Notes: a model not told the origin generated them from the sequence alone. 64,000 nucleotides of DNA from Sulfurospirillum sp. UCH001 (GCF_001548035.1 NZ_AP014723.1:1364001-1428000); one strand, 5' to 3'. Shown: positions 34,681 to 43,889, counted from the stretch's first letter. Numbers and translations: made by a program.

Positions 34681-35324
34681 GCATTCACTCCTTTATAGAT
34701 ACGATTCTTGACGATATAACGATAAGCGATACCCGTAAATATACCTTCAACCACACCAAAAAAGAGGATATGTGAACCCACAACAGCAGGGAAAGTCACA
34801 TCAAAGCCAAAAGGGAAATAAAGAGGTTGACCATCTAAAGTCGCAATAAGTGGTTGAATACCTAAGAAAAGCGTCAACACCAAAGACGAACATACAACAC
34901 TCACCCAGCCGCTTACATAAGGTGCAAACGACTTTGTTTTGAGTATCTGAAAGATATAGTAAGAAGAGAAAGAAGATGCAAAAGCCATTAAAAGGGCATT
35001 CGCACCAAAGGTTGTTACTCCTCCATCACCAAAAACAAGCGCTTGGATAAAAAGTACTAAACTCACACATAATGAAGCAATCCATGGACCAAATAAAATA
35101 GCGATTAACGAGGCCCCAACAGCGTGTCCACTTGTGCCACCAGGAATGGGGATATTAAACATCATGATAATAAAGCTCAAAGCGCTTAACGAAGCAATCA
35201 ACGGCAATGTTGTTTCATTGAGATCTTGTTTGAGTTTTTTGAATGCAATGACCCATAAAGGCAAAGCAGCAGCATACGTTGCAATACATGTAATAGGGGA
35301 GAGATATCCATCTGGAATATGCAT
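34677..35324 (-). CDS. cbiM: ECF transporter substrate-specific protein CbiM/NikM
   Basis: The 215-residue metal-binding membrane component. It begins MHIPDGYLSP, in which the N-terminal Met-His and the following residues form the metal site of CbiM/NikM; this segment is diagnostic. The internal phrase GGTSGHAVGASLIAILFGPW, with its histidine, is also conserved. Seven membrane segments are expected. GGAGG precedes the start codon. It is the first gene of the importer operon and lies just downstream of a 30-base perfect inverted repeat that is the likely operator. Nickel versus cobalt is not determined by sequence alone. Confidence 0.93.
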   Translation of the reverse strand: MHIPDGYLSPITCIATYAAALPLWVIAFKKLKQDLNETTLPLIASLSALSFIIMMFNIPIPGGTSGHAVGASLIAILFGPWIASLCVSLVLFIQALVFGDGGVTTFGANALLMAFASSFSSYYIFQILKTKSFAPYVSGWVSVVCSSLVLTLFLGIQPLIATLDGQPLYFPFGFDVTFPAVVGSHILFFGVVEGIFTGIAYRYIVKNRIYKGVNA

Positions 35325-35360
35325 AATTCAGTAACCTCCAAAAATGTAAATCCAAATAAT

Positions 35361-35390
35361 AATTGAGTAATACTTAAATATTACTCAATT
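35361..35390. promoter_or_regulatory. Perfect inverted repeat, candidate metal-dependent operator of the nickel/cobalt importer
   Basis: AATTGAGTAATA (35361-35372) and TATTACTCAATT (35379-35390) are exact reverse complements around CTTAAA. The dyad is embedded in a longer imperfect one: AAATGTAA near 35342 and TTACATTT near 35407, with CCAAAT and ATTTGG between. It lies 37 bases upstream of the cbiM start. The AT-rich TATTAC/GTAATA half sites resemble my memory of NikR sites in Campylobacterota, which is only a tentative match. Confidence 0.6.
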
Positions 35391-35435
35391 TAATTTGGTA
35401 TTATTATTACATTTCTAGTCTTAGTATTACTTGAA

Positions 35436-36371
35436 TTAAAATGTTAAAAGTGCTTTGCCTGTTGCAAGTTTGACAGCTTCTTTTACAGCATTAATATAAC
35501 TTAAACATGAAGGATTACCATCTTTGTAAGCGATGTCAAAAGCGGTTCCATGATCTACTGAAGTTCGTACGATGCCTGCATTAAGGCTTACATTGATGCT
35601 CTCTTCAAAATAGAGTGTTTTTAAAGGAATTAAACCTTGATCATGATACATACATATATAATACGTAAAATTTTCACGATTCATCTTTGAAAAAGCAGTA
35701 TCTGGTACCAAAGGACCTACAAAGACCTCACGCTCTAAAAAGTGGTTAGCTTTTACAATCGCCTTTTCAATCTCTTCATCTTCATCACCAATGACACCAT
35801 GGTCACCTGCATGAGGATTGAGCCCTAACACAGCAATACGCTCAATGCCAAGTTCTTCATAGACTTTCAGTAAAAAAGGCTTGAGTTTTTTTGCTTTTAT
35901 TTCATGCGGAACATCACGTAATGGAACATGATGTGTGTAAAGAATGGTAAACATCTCTTCACATCCCAACATCATAATCGCTTCGCATCCGAGTAAATCG
36001 CTCAAAGCATCAGTATGCCCTTTGTATTCTAGCCCAGCTAATGCCCATGATTCTTTGTTAATAGGAAGGGTCACTATGCCACTGACTTCATTGCTTTTAG
36101 CCAGTGCTACTGCGGTAATAAAAGAGTCATACGAACTCTCACCCGCTTCAGCAGAACAAACACCTGCTTCAATTTCAAAGACTTTACCACAATCACGGAT
36201 TTCAAAGTCAGTAGGAACATCTAATCCCAAAAGAGCAGCACCCCACGCAAGCATATTTTCGTTAATACAATAAATAGGTTGACAATGTTTTTTGACTTCC
36301 TCATGTGAACGTAAGGCTATTTCTAAGCCAATTCCATTGAGATCTCCAACACTAATGGCTATTTTTTTCAT
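35436..36371 (-). CDS. pdxA: 4-hydroxythreonine-4-phosphate dehydrogenase
   Basis: This enzyme oxidises 4-phosphohydroxythreonine, and the product is used by PdxJ to form pyridoxine 5'-phosphate. The 311-residue protein shows the PdxA features ISVGDLNGIGLEIAL at the start, VTLPINKESW, GHTDALSDLL (with a metal-binding His), GLNPHAGDHGVIGDED and YHDQGLIPLKTL, then VDHGTAFDIAYK. Three metal-binding histidines can be placed in these motifs. Its ATG overlaps the pdxJ stop by four bases. The stop is followed after 20-some bases by the palindrome that precedes cbiM. Confidence 0.95.
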   Translation of the reverse strand: MKKIAISVGDLNGIGLEIALRSHEEVKKHCQPIYCINENMLAWGAALLGLDVPTDFEIRDCGKVFEIEAGVCSAEAGESSYDSFITAVALAKSNEVSGIVTLPINKESWALAGLEYKGHTDALSDLLGCEAIMMLGCEEMFTILYTHHVPLRDVPHEIKAKKLKPFLLKVYEELGIERIAVLGLNPHAGDHGVIGDEDEEIEKAIVKANHFLEREVFVGPLVPDTAFSKMNRENFTYYICMYHDQGLIPLKTLYFEESINVSLNAGIVRTSVDHGTAFDIAYKDGNPSCLSYINAVKEAVKLATGKALLTF

Positions 36372-37150
36372 TTAAGTAATCCTAACATCTCTTTTACCGC
36401 TTGTTCAAAACCAGTAAATACAGAACGTGCAATAATACTCTGACCAATGTTTAGCTCACTAATCTCTTTAATTTCTAAAATGCGTTTAACATTTTGGTAG
36501 TTTAAACCATGTCCTGCAGCTACTTTAAGCCCTAATTGATGAGCAAGCTTTGAAGCATGTTCAAGTTCATGCGTTGCTTCAAGCAGTTTGATAGTGAGTG
36601 TTTCTCTATCGACTTCAAGCTCTTTAATGCTATGACGAGAGCGAGAAAGGTTAGAGTAAAGCATCGCATAAATATTGGCATACAAACCTGTGTGTAGTTC
36701 AACCCATTGTGCTTTGATCTCATGGGCAGCTTCAATCATCGCACTGTTTGGATCGATAAAAAGAGAAAGTTCAATATGCTCTTTTTTGAGCCTTTGTGCG
36801 ATCTCTTTCATTATCTCTTTATTTTTGAGCACATCAAGGCCACCCTCTGTGGTTACTTCTTCACGCTTTTCAGGCACCAATGTAGCGCGGTGAGGGCGAA
36901 ATTCAATGACTTTTTCGATAATTTCAGGGGTAATCGAACACTCCAAATTGACAGGTAATTGAGAGATTTCAATAATCTTTTTAGCATCATCATCATTAAT
37001 ATGACGTCTATCTTCTCTTAAATGGATGGTAATTTGATCCGCACCAGCACGTTTTGCTAAAGAGAGGGCATCAAGAGGATCTGGGTCATTAATCTTTCGT
37101 GCTTCTCTTAACACTGCAATATGATCGATATTTACGCCTAGAAGCATCAT
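36368..37150 (-). CDS. pdxJ: Pyridoxine 5'-phosphate synthase
   Basis: This 260-residue TIM-barrel enzyme condenses 1-deoxyxylulose 5-phosphate with the PdxA product to make pyridoxine phosphate. It begins LGVNIDHIAVLREAR, then has ADQITIHLREDRRHI and VNLECS, the barrel strand PHRATLVPEKREEVTTEGGL and the loop AAGHGLNYQNVK; all are PdxJ hallmarks. The paired operon with pdxA is standard in this phylum. A TATAAT box lies on the minus strand at 37179-37174, about 24 bases upstream of the ATG. Nothing unusual is visible. Confidence 0.96.
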   Translation of the reverse strand: MMLLGVNIDHIAVLREARKINDPDPLDALSLAKRAGADQITIHLREDRRHINDDDAKKIIEISQLPVNLECSITPEIIEKVIEFRPHRATLVPEKREEVTTEGGLDVLKNKEIMKEIAQRLKKEHIELSLFIDPNSAMIEAAHEIKAQWVELHTGLYANIYAMLYSNLSRSRHSIKELEVDRETLTIKLLEATHELEHASKLAHQLGLKVAAGHGLNYQNVKRILEIKEISELNIGQSIIARSVFTGFEQAVKEMLGLLK

Positions 37151-37173
37151 CGTATCCTTCGTTTTTAGGAAAT

Positions 37174-37179
37174 ATTATA
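37174..37179 (-). promoter_or_regulatory. Candidate -10 box for pdxJ
   Basis: ATTATA on the plus strand is TATAAT on the minus strand, about 24 bases before the pdxJ ATG. GAAGGAT follows as ribosome site. Confidence 0.5.
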
Positions 37180-37211
37180 GCTAAAATATAATTTCTAAAA
37201 AGTTTCAGCGC

Positions 37212-38342
37212 TTATTTTGGGATGTGAATGCGTGTATTATCTAAAATTCCATATTCAAAATCAGGATGACAAACAAAACAGTTGGACGCTTTTTTAATAG
37301 GAGAAGTTTTAAAAATAGCTTTATCAATACTTTTGTGAGATTCACGCCAGTATGGTACTTTACTCATCGAGATTGGTCGCATATCGCCTAAAGAATCTAA
37401 TGTTTTAAAGGCTACTTTGTGTGTTGATGACTCCGCACTATGCGTAAGAAGATACTCTTTTATACTGGCTTGTTCACTTTTTGTAATGTTGTTTTCCATA
37501 ATTTGCTCACCAAAGTGATTATCAAGCCCATCCATAAGGCGTATCCATGAGTCATGAGGTAACATAAAAGGAGGATACGTTTTATGACATTTACTGCATT
37601 TTTCATAAAAACTAGGATTTTCTACTTGAAAATTTCGCTTCTCAAATCTACTTTTTGTTAAAAATGTTTCATCTCTTTGAGCAACAAAGTAGAGTGTCAA
37701 AATTGACAATACAATGACAGCATATGCAAAAAGATGCCTTACAATAGAAACTTGAGCATCGTTACCTTCTGCTTTTTTATAACCTGTAATCATTGCAAAA
37801 AGCATATGTGTTTTATGATAAAACTGCTCAATCAAAACACCAATAATATGGATAATTGCCCATGCAAAAAGCACATAAGAGAGTAGGGAATGAATTGTAA
37901 AAAGCGTAGAAGAGAGATAAAAATAGTGTTGATTAAGTTGCCCTAAAAGTCCACTACCTTCTTGAATGCCTTGCAAAAACAATCCACTAATAACACTCCA
38001 ACTGCCTAGTCCTAGAACAATCAAAGTAAACCAACTGGATGCGGCATTGTGACCAGCATGAATTTTACGCCACCTATTTTTTACTTTTTGCGCAAAATAG
38101 TCTTTGAGTTCATGTAAGCTTAGTTTGAATGTTTTGAATGTTGCATAGTTTGGACCAACAAATCCCCAAATAAGGCGAAAAAGTAACACAATGCCAAAGA
38201 TAAGCCCAAAAGCAAGATGCCATCTAAAGAGATTATGATAAAAAGAAGTGACAAAAGAGAGGAAAAAAGAGCTGGCTATAATCCAGTGAATAATGCGTGT
38301 ACACAACGGCCAGACAAAAACTTCATGAGCTCTTTTATTCAT
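37212..38342 (-). CDS. Membrane cytochrome b with two C-terminal haem c sites
   Basis: A 376-residue respiratory protein. The N-terminal 210 residues are a cytochrome b561/Ni-hydrogenase type domain with four or more membrane helices and histidines such as HWLI-like RIIHWII, HLAFGL, and HSLLSYVLF suitable as haem b ligands. A further membrane helix near residues 200-218 leads to an extracytoplasmic tail with two haem c motifs, CSKCH (Cys249, Cys252, His253) and CFVCH (Cys355, Cys358, His359). It is the third gene of a run with a sulfide:quinone oxidoreductase-like gene and a lipoprotein cytochrome c, so it probably exchanges electrons between quinone and periplasmic partners. Confidence 0.85.
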   Translation of the reverse strand: MNKRAHEVFVWPLCTRIIHWIIASSFFLSFVTSFYHNLFRWHLAFGLIFGIVLLFRLIWGFVGPNYATFKTFKLSLHELKDYFAQKVKNRWRKIHAGHNAASSWFTLIVLGLGSWSVISGLFLQGIQEGSGLLGQLNQHYFYLSSTLFTIHSLLSYVLFAWAIIHIIGVLIEQFYHKTHMLFAMITGYKKAEGNDAQVSIVRHLFAYAVIVLSILTLYFVAQRDETFLTKSRFEKRNFQVENPSFYEKCSKCHKTYPPFMLPHDSWIRLMDGLDNHFGEQIMENNITKSEQASIKEYLLTHSAESSTHKVAFKTLDSLGDMRPISMSKVPYWRESHKSIDKAIFKTSPIKKASNCFVCHPDFEYGILDNTRIHIPK

Positions 38343-38354
38343 TGATAACTTTCA

Positions 38355-38390
38355 GATGTTTTTTGATGCATGAAAGCACCAAAAAACATC
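38355..38390 (-). terminator. Hairpin between cytochrome c and cytochrome b genes
   Basis: GATGTTTTTTG (38355-38365) pairs perfectly with CAAAAAACATC (38380-38390) across a 14-base loop. No U-run follows on the minus strand, so it may only modulate expression. Confidence 0.4.
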
Positions 38391-38400
38391 ATATGGAATT

Positions 38401-38778
38401 TTATTTAGCGACGTAGAATGTATTGTGCAAGTAGCTTGCCATCATTTTGATATCGTAGTCATAACCTTTTTCAGCCAATTTCTTCATGTTATGCTCCATA
38501 ACATCATGCTCAGTAGCTGTTGATTGTCCACCAATACCACCATTTTTAATATCAAAAAGTGACATCTCAAGCTCTTGTACACTTTGTTTTGTAAGAGCTG
38601 GTGCTTTTTTCTCAGCGATACCTTCACCTTTTGCACCATGACAATGAGCACATGTCTCTGTATAAACTTGTGCTGGGGTGTATTTATATTTGACAACATC
38701 TGATTTTGGTTTATCACCACATCCACTTAAAGTAACCAAGAGGACTGCAAACGATAATGCTAAAGTTATTTTTTTCAT
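38401..38778 (-). CDS. Lipoprotein cytochrome c
   Basis: A 125-residue monohaem cytochrome c exported and lipid-anchored. I start it at MKKITLALS (38778), preceded by AAGGAAAAACGC; an in-frame ATG lies ten codons earlier but has no better site. The signal peptide ends in LSGC with the lipidated Cys20. Haem c is bound at CAHCH (Cys43, Cys46, His47), followed by GAKGEGIAEKKAP, as in class I cytochromes c. The Met ligand is probably in the C-terminal MMASYLH. It lies 32 bases after the SQR-like gene and is likely its electron partner. Confidence 0.9.
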   Translation of the reverse strand: MKKITLALSFAVLLVTLSGCGDKPKSDVVKYKYTPAQVYTETCAHCHGAKGEGIAEKKAPALTKQSVQELEMSLFDIKNGGIGGQSTATEHDVMEHNMKKLAEKGYDYDIKMMASYLHNTFYVAK

Positions 38779-38810
38779 GCGTTTTTCCTTTTTATGTATC
38801 ATCAACAAAA

Positions 38811-40283
38811 TTAGGCTCTACCAGAGAGCATACCATACACGGTCATTGGTTTAAGTGCATAGACTTTGAGTAACCACCAAATCCATCTCTCTTGTGTTGG
38901 ATCAAGAGGGAATGAAGGCGCAGGTTTTGCTGTCCAGTTAAACTCTAAGAGTGCAACGGTTCCAATACTGGTAATTAAAGGACATACGGTATAACCATCG
39001 TATGCTGCAGGAAGTTTTTCTTGTTTTTCCATAACAGCGATTAAGTTTTCAGCAACAACATTGTATTGTTTACGTGCGCTTCCTCCTGTTTTTCCCATAG
39101 GAACAGCTGCAACGTCACCCAGTGCAAATACATTTTTATACGTAACATGTTGGAGAGTCTCTTTAACGACTGGTACCCAGCCTTTACTTGAGCCAATAGG
39201 CGATTTACCAACAACATCAGGCGCTTTTTGAGGAGGGGTAATATGAATAAAATCATATTTTTTCTCAACATTTTTACTCATTGAAATCATGGTGTATTCT
39301 TTGAGATCCTCGTCGTATTCACCTTTTTCGAGCCATTTTTTCTCAAAAGTCGCTATCTTTTTCTCTGTATCAATCGCTACTAAATTGGTTTTAAATTCCC
39401 ATTTAAAATCTCTCGCTTTAAATTGCTCGAAGATTGCTGTGTTGTACTCAGGTACACCAAACATTTTATCGCCTGATGGACAGAATGTTAACTCAACTTT
39501 ATCGCGTACACCTGCTTTTTTGAGTAAATCATGTGTAATGTACATAATTTTTTTAGGAGCACCTCCACATTTAATGGCTGTATCTGGGTCAGTGAAAAGA
39601 GCTTGTAATTTTTCAGGTCCCTTATGTGCTTTTGCTTTTGCGATCAGCTCTTCAATACCTTTTTTTGTATCGACAGCACCATCTGCAAAATAGATAGAAT
39701 ATACGCCATCTTTGCCCACTTTTTTACGGACAACATCATTTGCTCCACTTGAGGTAATTTCACCTTCTAAACCTTTAATCGCAGCAAAATTAAGCGTTAG
39801 ACCTGTAGCAACAACTAAATAATCATAGCTGATCTCTGTACCATCAGATGTTTTGACTTTGTTATTTTGTGGATCAAAACTTACAACAGAATCTTTAATC
39901 CATTTGACACCTTTTGGCATAAAATTAGCAGTTTCATACTCAATGTCACTTTTTTGCCATACACCAGCCGCAATCAACGTTTGCCCAGGTTGATATGAAA
40001 CTGATTTTGGATTTGGCTCGATGAGCGTAATATTAGGATTTGAAAGTCTACTTGTAAGTTTTGCAGCTGTTGCAACACCTGCTAGACCACCACCAACAAT
40101 AACAATTTTGCCCGTTGCATTAGAACTTGCAGCATGAGCCTCAGTTGCCGTAGTTGCACTTGCCAAGACACTTGCAGCAATTGGTGAAGCTGCTAACAAC
40201 TTCATTGCATTACGGCGAGACATTCCACCTTCATGCTTCTCAATCTCAAAGAGTATCTCCTCAATGATTTTGTCTGATTTCAT
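38811..40283 (-). CDS. sqr: Tat-exported sulfide:quinone oxidoreductase-like flavoprotein
   Basis: A 490-residue FAD enzyme. The start MKSDKIIEEI (40283) has GGATGGG upstream. A twin-arginine signal is at residues 22-40 (SRRNAMKLLAASPIAASVL), so the protein should be folded in the cytoplasm and moved to the periplasm. FAD binding is at IVIVGGGLAGVATAAKL. The two redox cysteines of type II SQRs are recognisable: Cys239 in IKCGGAPKKIMY and Cys434 in YDGYTVCPL, both strongly like human SQOR. The next gene is a cytochrome c, as in flavocytochrome c sulfide dehydrogenases, so electrons could pass to cytochrome rather than straight to quinone. Confidence 0.85.
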   Translation of the reverse strand: MKSDKIIEEILFEIEKHEGGMSRRNAMKLLAASPIAASVLASATTATEAHAASSNATGKIVIVGGGLAGVATAAKLTSRLSNPNITLIEPNPKSVSYQPGQTLIAAGVWQKSDIEYETANFMPKGVKWIKDSVVSFDPQNNKVKTSDGTEISYDYLVVATGLTLNFAAIKGLEGEITSSGANDVVRKKVGKDGVYSIYFADGAVDTKKGIEELIAKAKAHKGPEKLQALFTDPDTAIKCGGAPKKIMYITHDLLKKAGVRDKVELTFCPSGDKMFGVPEYNTAIFEQFKARDFKWEFKTNLVAIDTEKKIATFEKKWLEKGEYDEDLKEYTMISMSKNVEKKYDFIHITPPQKAPDVVGKSPIGSSKGWVPVVKETLQHVTYKNVFALGDVAAVPMGKTGGSARKQYNVVAENLIAVMEKQEKLPAAYDGYTVCPLITSIGTVALLEFNWTAKPAPSFPLDPTQERWIWWLLKVYALKPMTVYGMLSGRA

Positions 40284-40487
40284 AGTTTTCCCATCCTTTT
40301 TGGTTGTATGTTCTCCCCATTCTACTTCCAACAATCTGAGGCTTTCCTTGGTTAAAAATATTATACTTGATTATTTTAGTTGTTTATAATCTTCTGAAAT
40401 TGTCCTCATAATGTAATGTTATCCAAACCTAACATTAAGTTTCTTTTCTCTAAAATCATCTATTCGATTTTAGAACAAGTAGGGATT

Positions 40488-40709
40488 ATGTTTATACGAG
40501 AAGTCATTATTTTTATCGCCATTTTTTTGTTCCTCGCGTTAGGGATGCACATGAATCAATGGCTAACTCACCCCATAGAGCATCTTCAGCAACTTTCAAT
40601 TCATAAAATGCCTTATCACCCACTTTTGTATTCTACAATTGTCTATATTCTTCTTGGCATCATCCGCGCCATTTTTAATACGTTTATGAAACTCTTTAGA
40701 CGAAAATAG
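40488..40709 (+). CDS. Unknown small membrane protein, 73 aa
   Basis: A small membrane protein. I chose MFIREVIIF (40488), preceded by GTAGGGATT, over the earlier ATG at 40416, which has no ribosome site. It has two hydrophobic segments (residues about 5-20, IIFIAIFLFLALGM, and 41-60, SIVYILLGII-type), separated by a hydrophilic loop with several His and Pro (HPIEHLQQLSIHKMPYHP). The C-terminus is basic (KLFRRK). I do not recognise a family. It ends nine bases before the Ppx/GppA-like gene, so they probably share a transcript. Confidence 0.65.
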   Translation: MFIREVIIFIAIFLFLALGMHMNQWLTHPIEHLQQLSIHKMPYHPLLYSTIVYILLGIIRAIFNTFMKLFRRK

Positions 40710-40718
40710 AGCATACTG

Positions 40719-41627
40719 ATGATTGGCTGTGATTTAGGCTCAAACACCCTACGTATCGTTAAAATAGACTGTCAAAGCAAAGCCCGTATTTTGGCATTTG
40801 AACGCATTGTTAGAACAGCAAAAGATTTGCATATTACAGGTAGGATTGGAGAGCAAGCAAAAGAAAACATTTTTAATGCATTGCATGAAGCTTCAGCATT
40901 ATTTGATTTTAAAAATGAACGCTGTTTTTGTGTGACAACAGAAGCAATGCGTGTCGCTTCTAATGCACAAGAGATTCTTAATGAGATTGAAACTACTTTT
41001 GGTCTTACTTTTAGAATTATTACAGGAAAAGAGGAAGCTTTCCTCACATCACTTGCTATTGAAAATGCTTTAAAACGTGAAGGTTTTGACCCTACAATAT
41101 ATGCGCTATTTGACCTTGGTGGAGGTTCAACAGAATTTACCTTTTGTAAAAATGGTGACAAACAATCACAAAGTTTTCCCTTTGGAATTATTAATGTCGC
41201 AGAACGTTACAAAACAGATCTTGAGCAAAACATAGCATCAATTGTAGGTTCAATTGATGGATTTATTCAAAAACAAAAAACAACAATTCCTTCTAATTTT
41301 TTACAATTAGTAACAACCGCAGGTACGCCTACAACTGTTGCTGCATTTTTAGAAGGTTTAGATTATAACCATTATGATGCAAATGTCGTAAATGGAAAAG
41401 TATTACATATCAATGATTTTGAAGAAGCTTATGAGCGTTTGACCACAATGAATTTAGATGAAGCAGAACGTTATACAGGAACAAATCGTAGAGATTTAGT
41501 CATCGTGGGTATTTTAATTGTAAAGGCTATTATGAAAAAACTAGGCTTTGAAACGTGTATTGTTATTGACGATGGGCTTAGAGAAGGTGTCGTGTTAGAG
41601 CAGTGTTACAATTTGTACAAATCATAA
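40719..41627 (+). CDS. Ppx/GppA-family phosphatase, short form
   Basis: A 302-residue protein of the exopolyphosphatase/guanosine pentaphosphatase family. It begins IGCDLGSNTLRIVKID (phosphate 1 motif of the actin-like ATPase fold), has RVASNAQEILNEIE and the second phosphate motif LFDLGGGSTEFTF, and then GTPTTVAAFLEGLDY with the adenosine-like motif. At about 300 residues it contains only the two core domains; the C-terminal domain of the 500-residue PPX/GppA enzymes is absent. Substrate is therefore uncertain (polyphosphate or pppGpp). The start has a weak ribosome site. Confidence 0.88.
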   Translation: MIGCDLGSNTLRIVKIDCQSKARILAFERIVRTAKDLHITGRIGEQAKENIFNALHEASALFDFKNERCFCVTTEAMRVASNAQEILNEIETTFGLTFRIITGKEEAFLTSLAIENALKREGFDPTIYALFDLGGGSTEFTFCKNGDKQSQSFPFGIINVAERYKTDLEQNIASIVGSIDGFIQKQKTTIPSNFLQLVTTAGTPTTVAAFLEGLDYNHYDANVVNGKVLHINDFEEAYERLTTMNLDEAERYTGTNRRDLVIVGILIVKAIMKKLGFETCIVIDDGLREGVVLEQCYNLYKS

Positions 41628-41667
41628 AATATGCCCTAAAAATGAGCCTTCTTTAATCTTTATTTGC

Positions 41668-41673
41668 TATAAT
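41668..41673 (+). promoter_or_regulatory. Candidate -10 box for ilvI
   Basis: TATAAT occurs within TGCTATAATAAC, a favourable extended -10 (TGC rather than TGN-T), about 50 bases upstream of the ilvI ATG. Confidence 0.5.
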
Positions 41674-41723
41674 AACCCACTTTTTTTAGAAGAAGTATCA
41701 TCAACAATATGAAAGGAGAGGTC

Positions 41724-43415
41724 ATGGAGTTAAGCGGTTCCCAAATGGTCATTGAAGCACTACGCAAGGAGAACGTCAGCGTCGTCTTTGGCTATCCTGG
41801 TGGTGCTATAATGAATGTTTATGACGAAGTTTATAAACAAAATTATTTTAAACATATACTTACACGACATGAACAAGCAGCTTTGCATGCGGCAGATGGT
41901 TACGCCCGTGCAACAGGTGATGTAGGTGTTGCGTTTGTAACCAGTGGTCCTGGATTTACGAATGCTGTTACAGGTCTTGCAACAGCCTATATGGATTCTA
42001 TTCCGATGGTTGTTATCAGCGGACAGGTTCCTATTAGTATGATTGGTACCGATGCATTTCAAGAGATTGATGCTGTTGGAATTAGCCGTCCATGTGTTAA
42101 ACACAACTACTTGGTTAAAGATGTTAAAGATTTGCCACGTATATTAAAAGAGGCATTTTATATTGCACGTAGTGGCAGACCTGGTCCTGTTCATGTAGAT
42201 ATCCCTAAAGATGTTACAGCACAAATTGGTCATTTTGCATACCCTAGTGAAATTAAAATGCAGACCTATAAGCCAACCTATAAAGGCAATCCGCGTCAAA
42301 TTAAAAAAGCAATTGAAGCAATTGCTGCTGCAAAACGTCCTGTCCTTTACATCGGTGGTGGTGCAATCAATTCAAACGCAAGCGCTGAAGTAAGAGAATT
42401 TGCCAAAATCTGTGGCATTCCTGCGGTTGAAACATTGATGGCACGTGGTGTTATGGGTGATGAGAATCCATTGCTTCTTGGTATGCTTGGAATGCACGGC
42501 TGTTACAGCGCCAATATGGCAATGAGCGAAGCTGATCTTATGATAGCATTTGGTCCACGTTTTGATGACCGTGTTACCGGTAAACTCAGCGAATTTGCGA
42601 AACATGCCAAAATTATCCATGTTGATATCGACCCAAGTAGTATTGGTAAAATCGTTCCTATCGATTATCCAATCGTAGGTGATCTTAAAAATGTTGTTGA
42701 AGCGATGATTCCTCTTGCAAAAGAGCACGTTGAAGCAGACAAGTACAAGCCTTGGCGTGATCTTCTAAAACGATACAATGAAATCCATCCGCTCAAATAT
42801 GAAGACTCTAATGAAGTCATTAAACCTCAATGGGCAATTGAGCGTGTTGGACAAATTCTTGGCGATAAAGCCATTATCTGTACTGACGTTGGTCAACACC
42901 AAATGTGGGCAGCACAATTTTATCCATTCTCCTATCCACGTCAATGGCTTACTAGCGGTGGCTTAGGAACGATGGGCTATGGACTTCCAGCAGCTATTGG
43001 TGCAAAAGTTGCCGTTCCAGAAAAAACAGTTATTAACTTCACGGGCGATGGCTCAATTTTGATGAACATTCAAGAGTTAATGACGGCTGTTGAAAACAAA
43101 GTTGGTGTTGTCAATATTATTCTCAATAACCAGTTTTTAGGGATGGTTCGTCAATGGCAAACCTTTTTCTATAATAAACGTTACTCATCAACCGATCTTT
43201 CAATGCAACCTGATTTCGTAAAATTAGTTGAGAGTTTTGGAGGACGAGGTTTTAGAGTAAAAACAAAAGAAGAGTTTGATAAAGCTCTTAAAGAGGCAGT
43301 TGAAAGCAACACTGTCTGTATGATTGACGTTCAAGTCGATCGCTTCGAAAACGTTTTACCAATGGTTCCAGCAGGTGGAACGCTTTACAATATGATGCTT
43401 GAGTATAAGGAGTAA
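41724..43415 (+). CDS. ilvI: Acetolactate synthase, large (catalytic) subunit
   Basis: This thiamine-diphosphate enzyme condenses pyruvate with pyruvate or 2-oxobutanoate, starting branched-chain amino acid synthesis. I start at MELSGSQM (41724), which has GGAGAGG directly upstream; an in-frame ATG lies five codons earlier. Visible are [32 protein letters not shown] (with the catalytic Glu), [13 protein letters not shown], the ThDP motif [19 protein letters not shown] and the C-terminal [12 protein letters not shown]. At 563 residues it is the expected size. The regulatory subunit gene follows after three bases. Confidence 0.96.
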   Translation: MELSGSQMVIEALRKENVSVVFGYPGGAIMNVYDEVYKQNYFKHILTRHEQAALHAADGYARATGDVGVAFVTSGPGFTNAVTGLATAYMDSIPMVVISGQVPISMIGTDAFQEIDAVGISRPCVKHNYLVKDVKDLPRILKEAFYIARSGRPGPVHVDIPKDVTAQIGHFAYPSEIKMQTYKPTYKGNPRQIKKAIEAIAAAKRPVLYIGGGAINSNASAEVREFAKICGIPAVETLMARGVMGDENPLLLGMLGMHGCYSANMAMSEADLMIAFGPRFDDRVTGKLSEFAKHAKIIHVDIDPSSIGKIVPIDYPIVGDLKNVVEAMIPLAKEHVEADKYKPWRDLLKRYNEIHPLKYEDSNEVIKPQWAIERVGQILGDKAIICTDVGQHQMWAAQFYPFSYPRQWLTSGGLGTMGYGLPAAIGAKVAVPEKTVINFTGDGSILMNIQELMTAVENKVGVVNIILNNQFLGMVRQWQTFFYNKRYSSTDLSMQPDFVKLVESFGGRGFRVKTKEEFDKALKEAVESNTVCMIDVQVDRFENVLPMVPAGGTLYNMMLEYKE

Positions 43416-43418
43416 GAG

Positions 43419-43889
43419 ATGGAACATATCAGAAGAGTTTTATCTGTTATCGTTTTAAACGAAGATGGCGTTTTATCGCGCATATCGGGTCTCTTTGCAG
43501 GTCGTGGGTACAATATTGACTCATTAACAGTAGCTCCTATACCTAAAACAAATTTATCTAGATTGACTATTGTTACATCGGGTAGTACGCCTGTTTTAGA
43601 GCAAATTGTGAAACAGTTGCATAAACTTATTCCAACATATAAAGTTATAGAGTCAGGCCAATTTGTTGAAAAAGAAATGGCACTGGTTAAAATACCACTG
43701 AGTGAAGATTTTAATGGTCTTGATGCAATGCTTAAAGCCTATAATGGAACGATAGCAAGTAGTGGTGAAGATTTTATTGTTGTTATGGTAGCAGATGATT
43801 ATGATCGTATCGATAACTTTTTAAAAGCAGTTAAAAAATACAATCCAACTGACATTGTAAGAAGCGGCTCTGTCGCGATGGACATCTAA
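43419..43889 (+). CDS. ilvH: Acetolactate synthase, small (regulatory) subunit
   Basis: A 156-residue protein with an N-terminal ACT domain (residues about 5-77, beginning RRVLSVIVLNEDGVLSRISGLFAGRGYNIDSL... in part) and a C-terminal domain. The pattern GVLSRISGLFAGRGYNID is diagnostic. It activates the large subunit and confers valine feedback inhibition. AAGGAGTAAGAG precedes its ATG, and its stop overlaps the lpxD start by one base (TAATG). The lpxD partner is unusual, as the usual ilvC neighbour is absent. Length matches E. coli IlvH (163). Confidence 0.94.
   Translation: MEHIRRVLSVIVLNEDGVLSRISGLFAGRGYNIDSLTVAPIPKTNLSRLTIVTSGSTPVLEQIVKQLHKLIPTYKVIESGQFVEKEMALVKIPLSEDFNGLDAMLKAYNGTIASSGEDFIVVMVADDYDRIDNFLKAVKKYNPTDIVRSGSVAMDI

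Noticed and set aside
37212-40283. Reading the redox module as a c-type flavocytochrome fumarate or sulfite system
   Set aside because: The flavoprotein has SQR cysteine motifs and no fumarate reductase or molybdopterin signatures.
40284-40334. Longer start for the SQR-like protein
   Set aside because: It would bury the Tat signal further inside and lacks a better ribosome site than the ATG at 40283.
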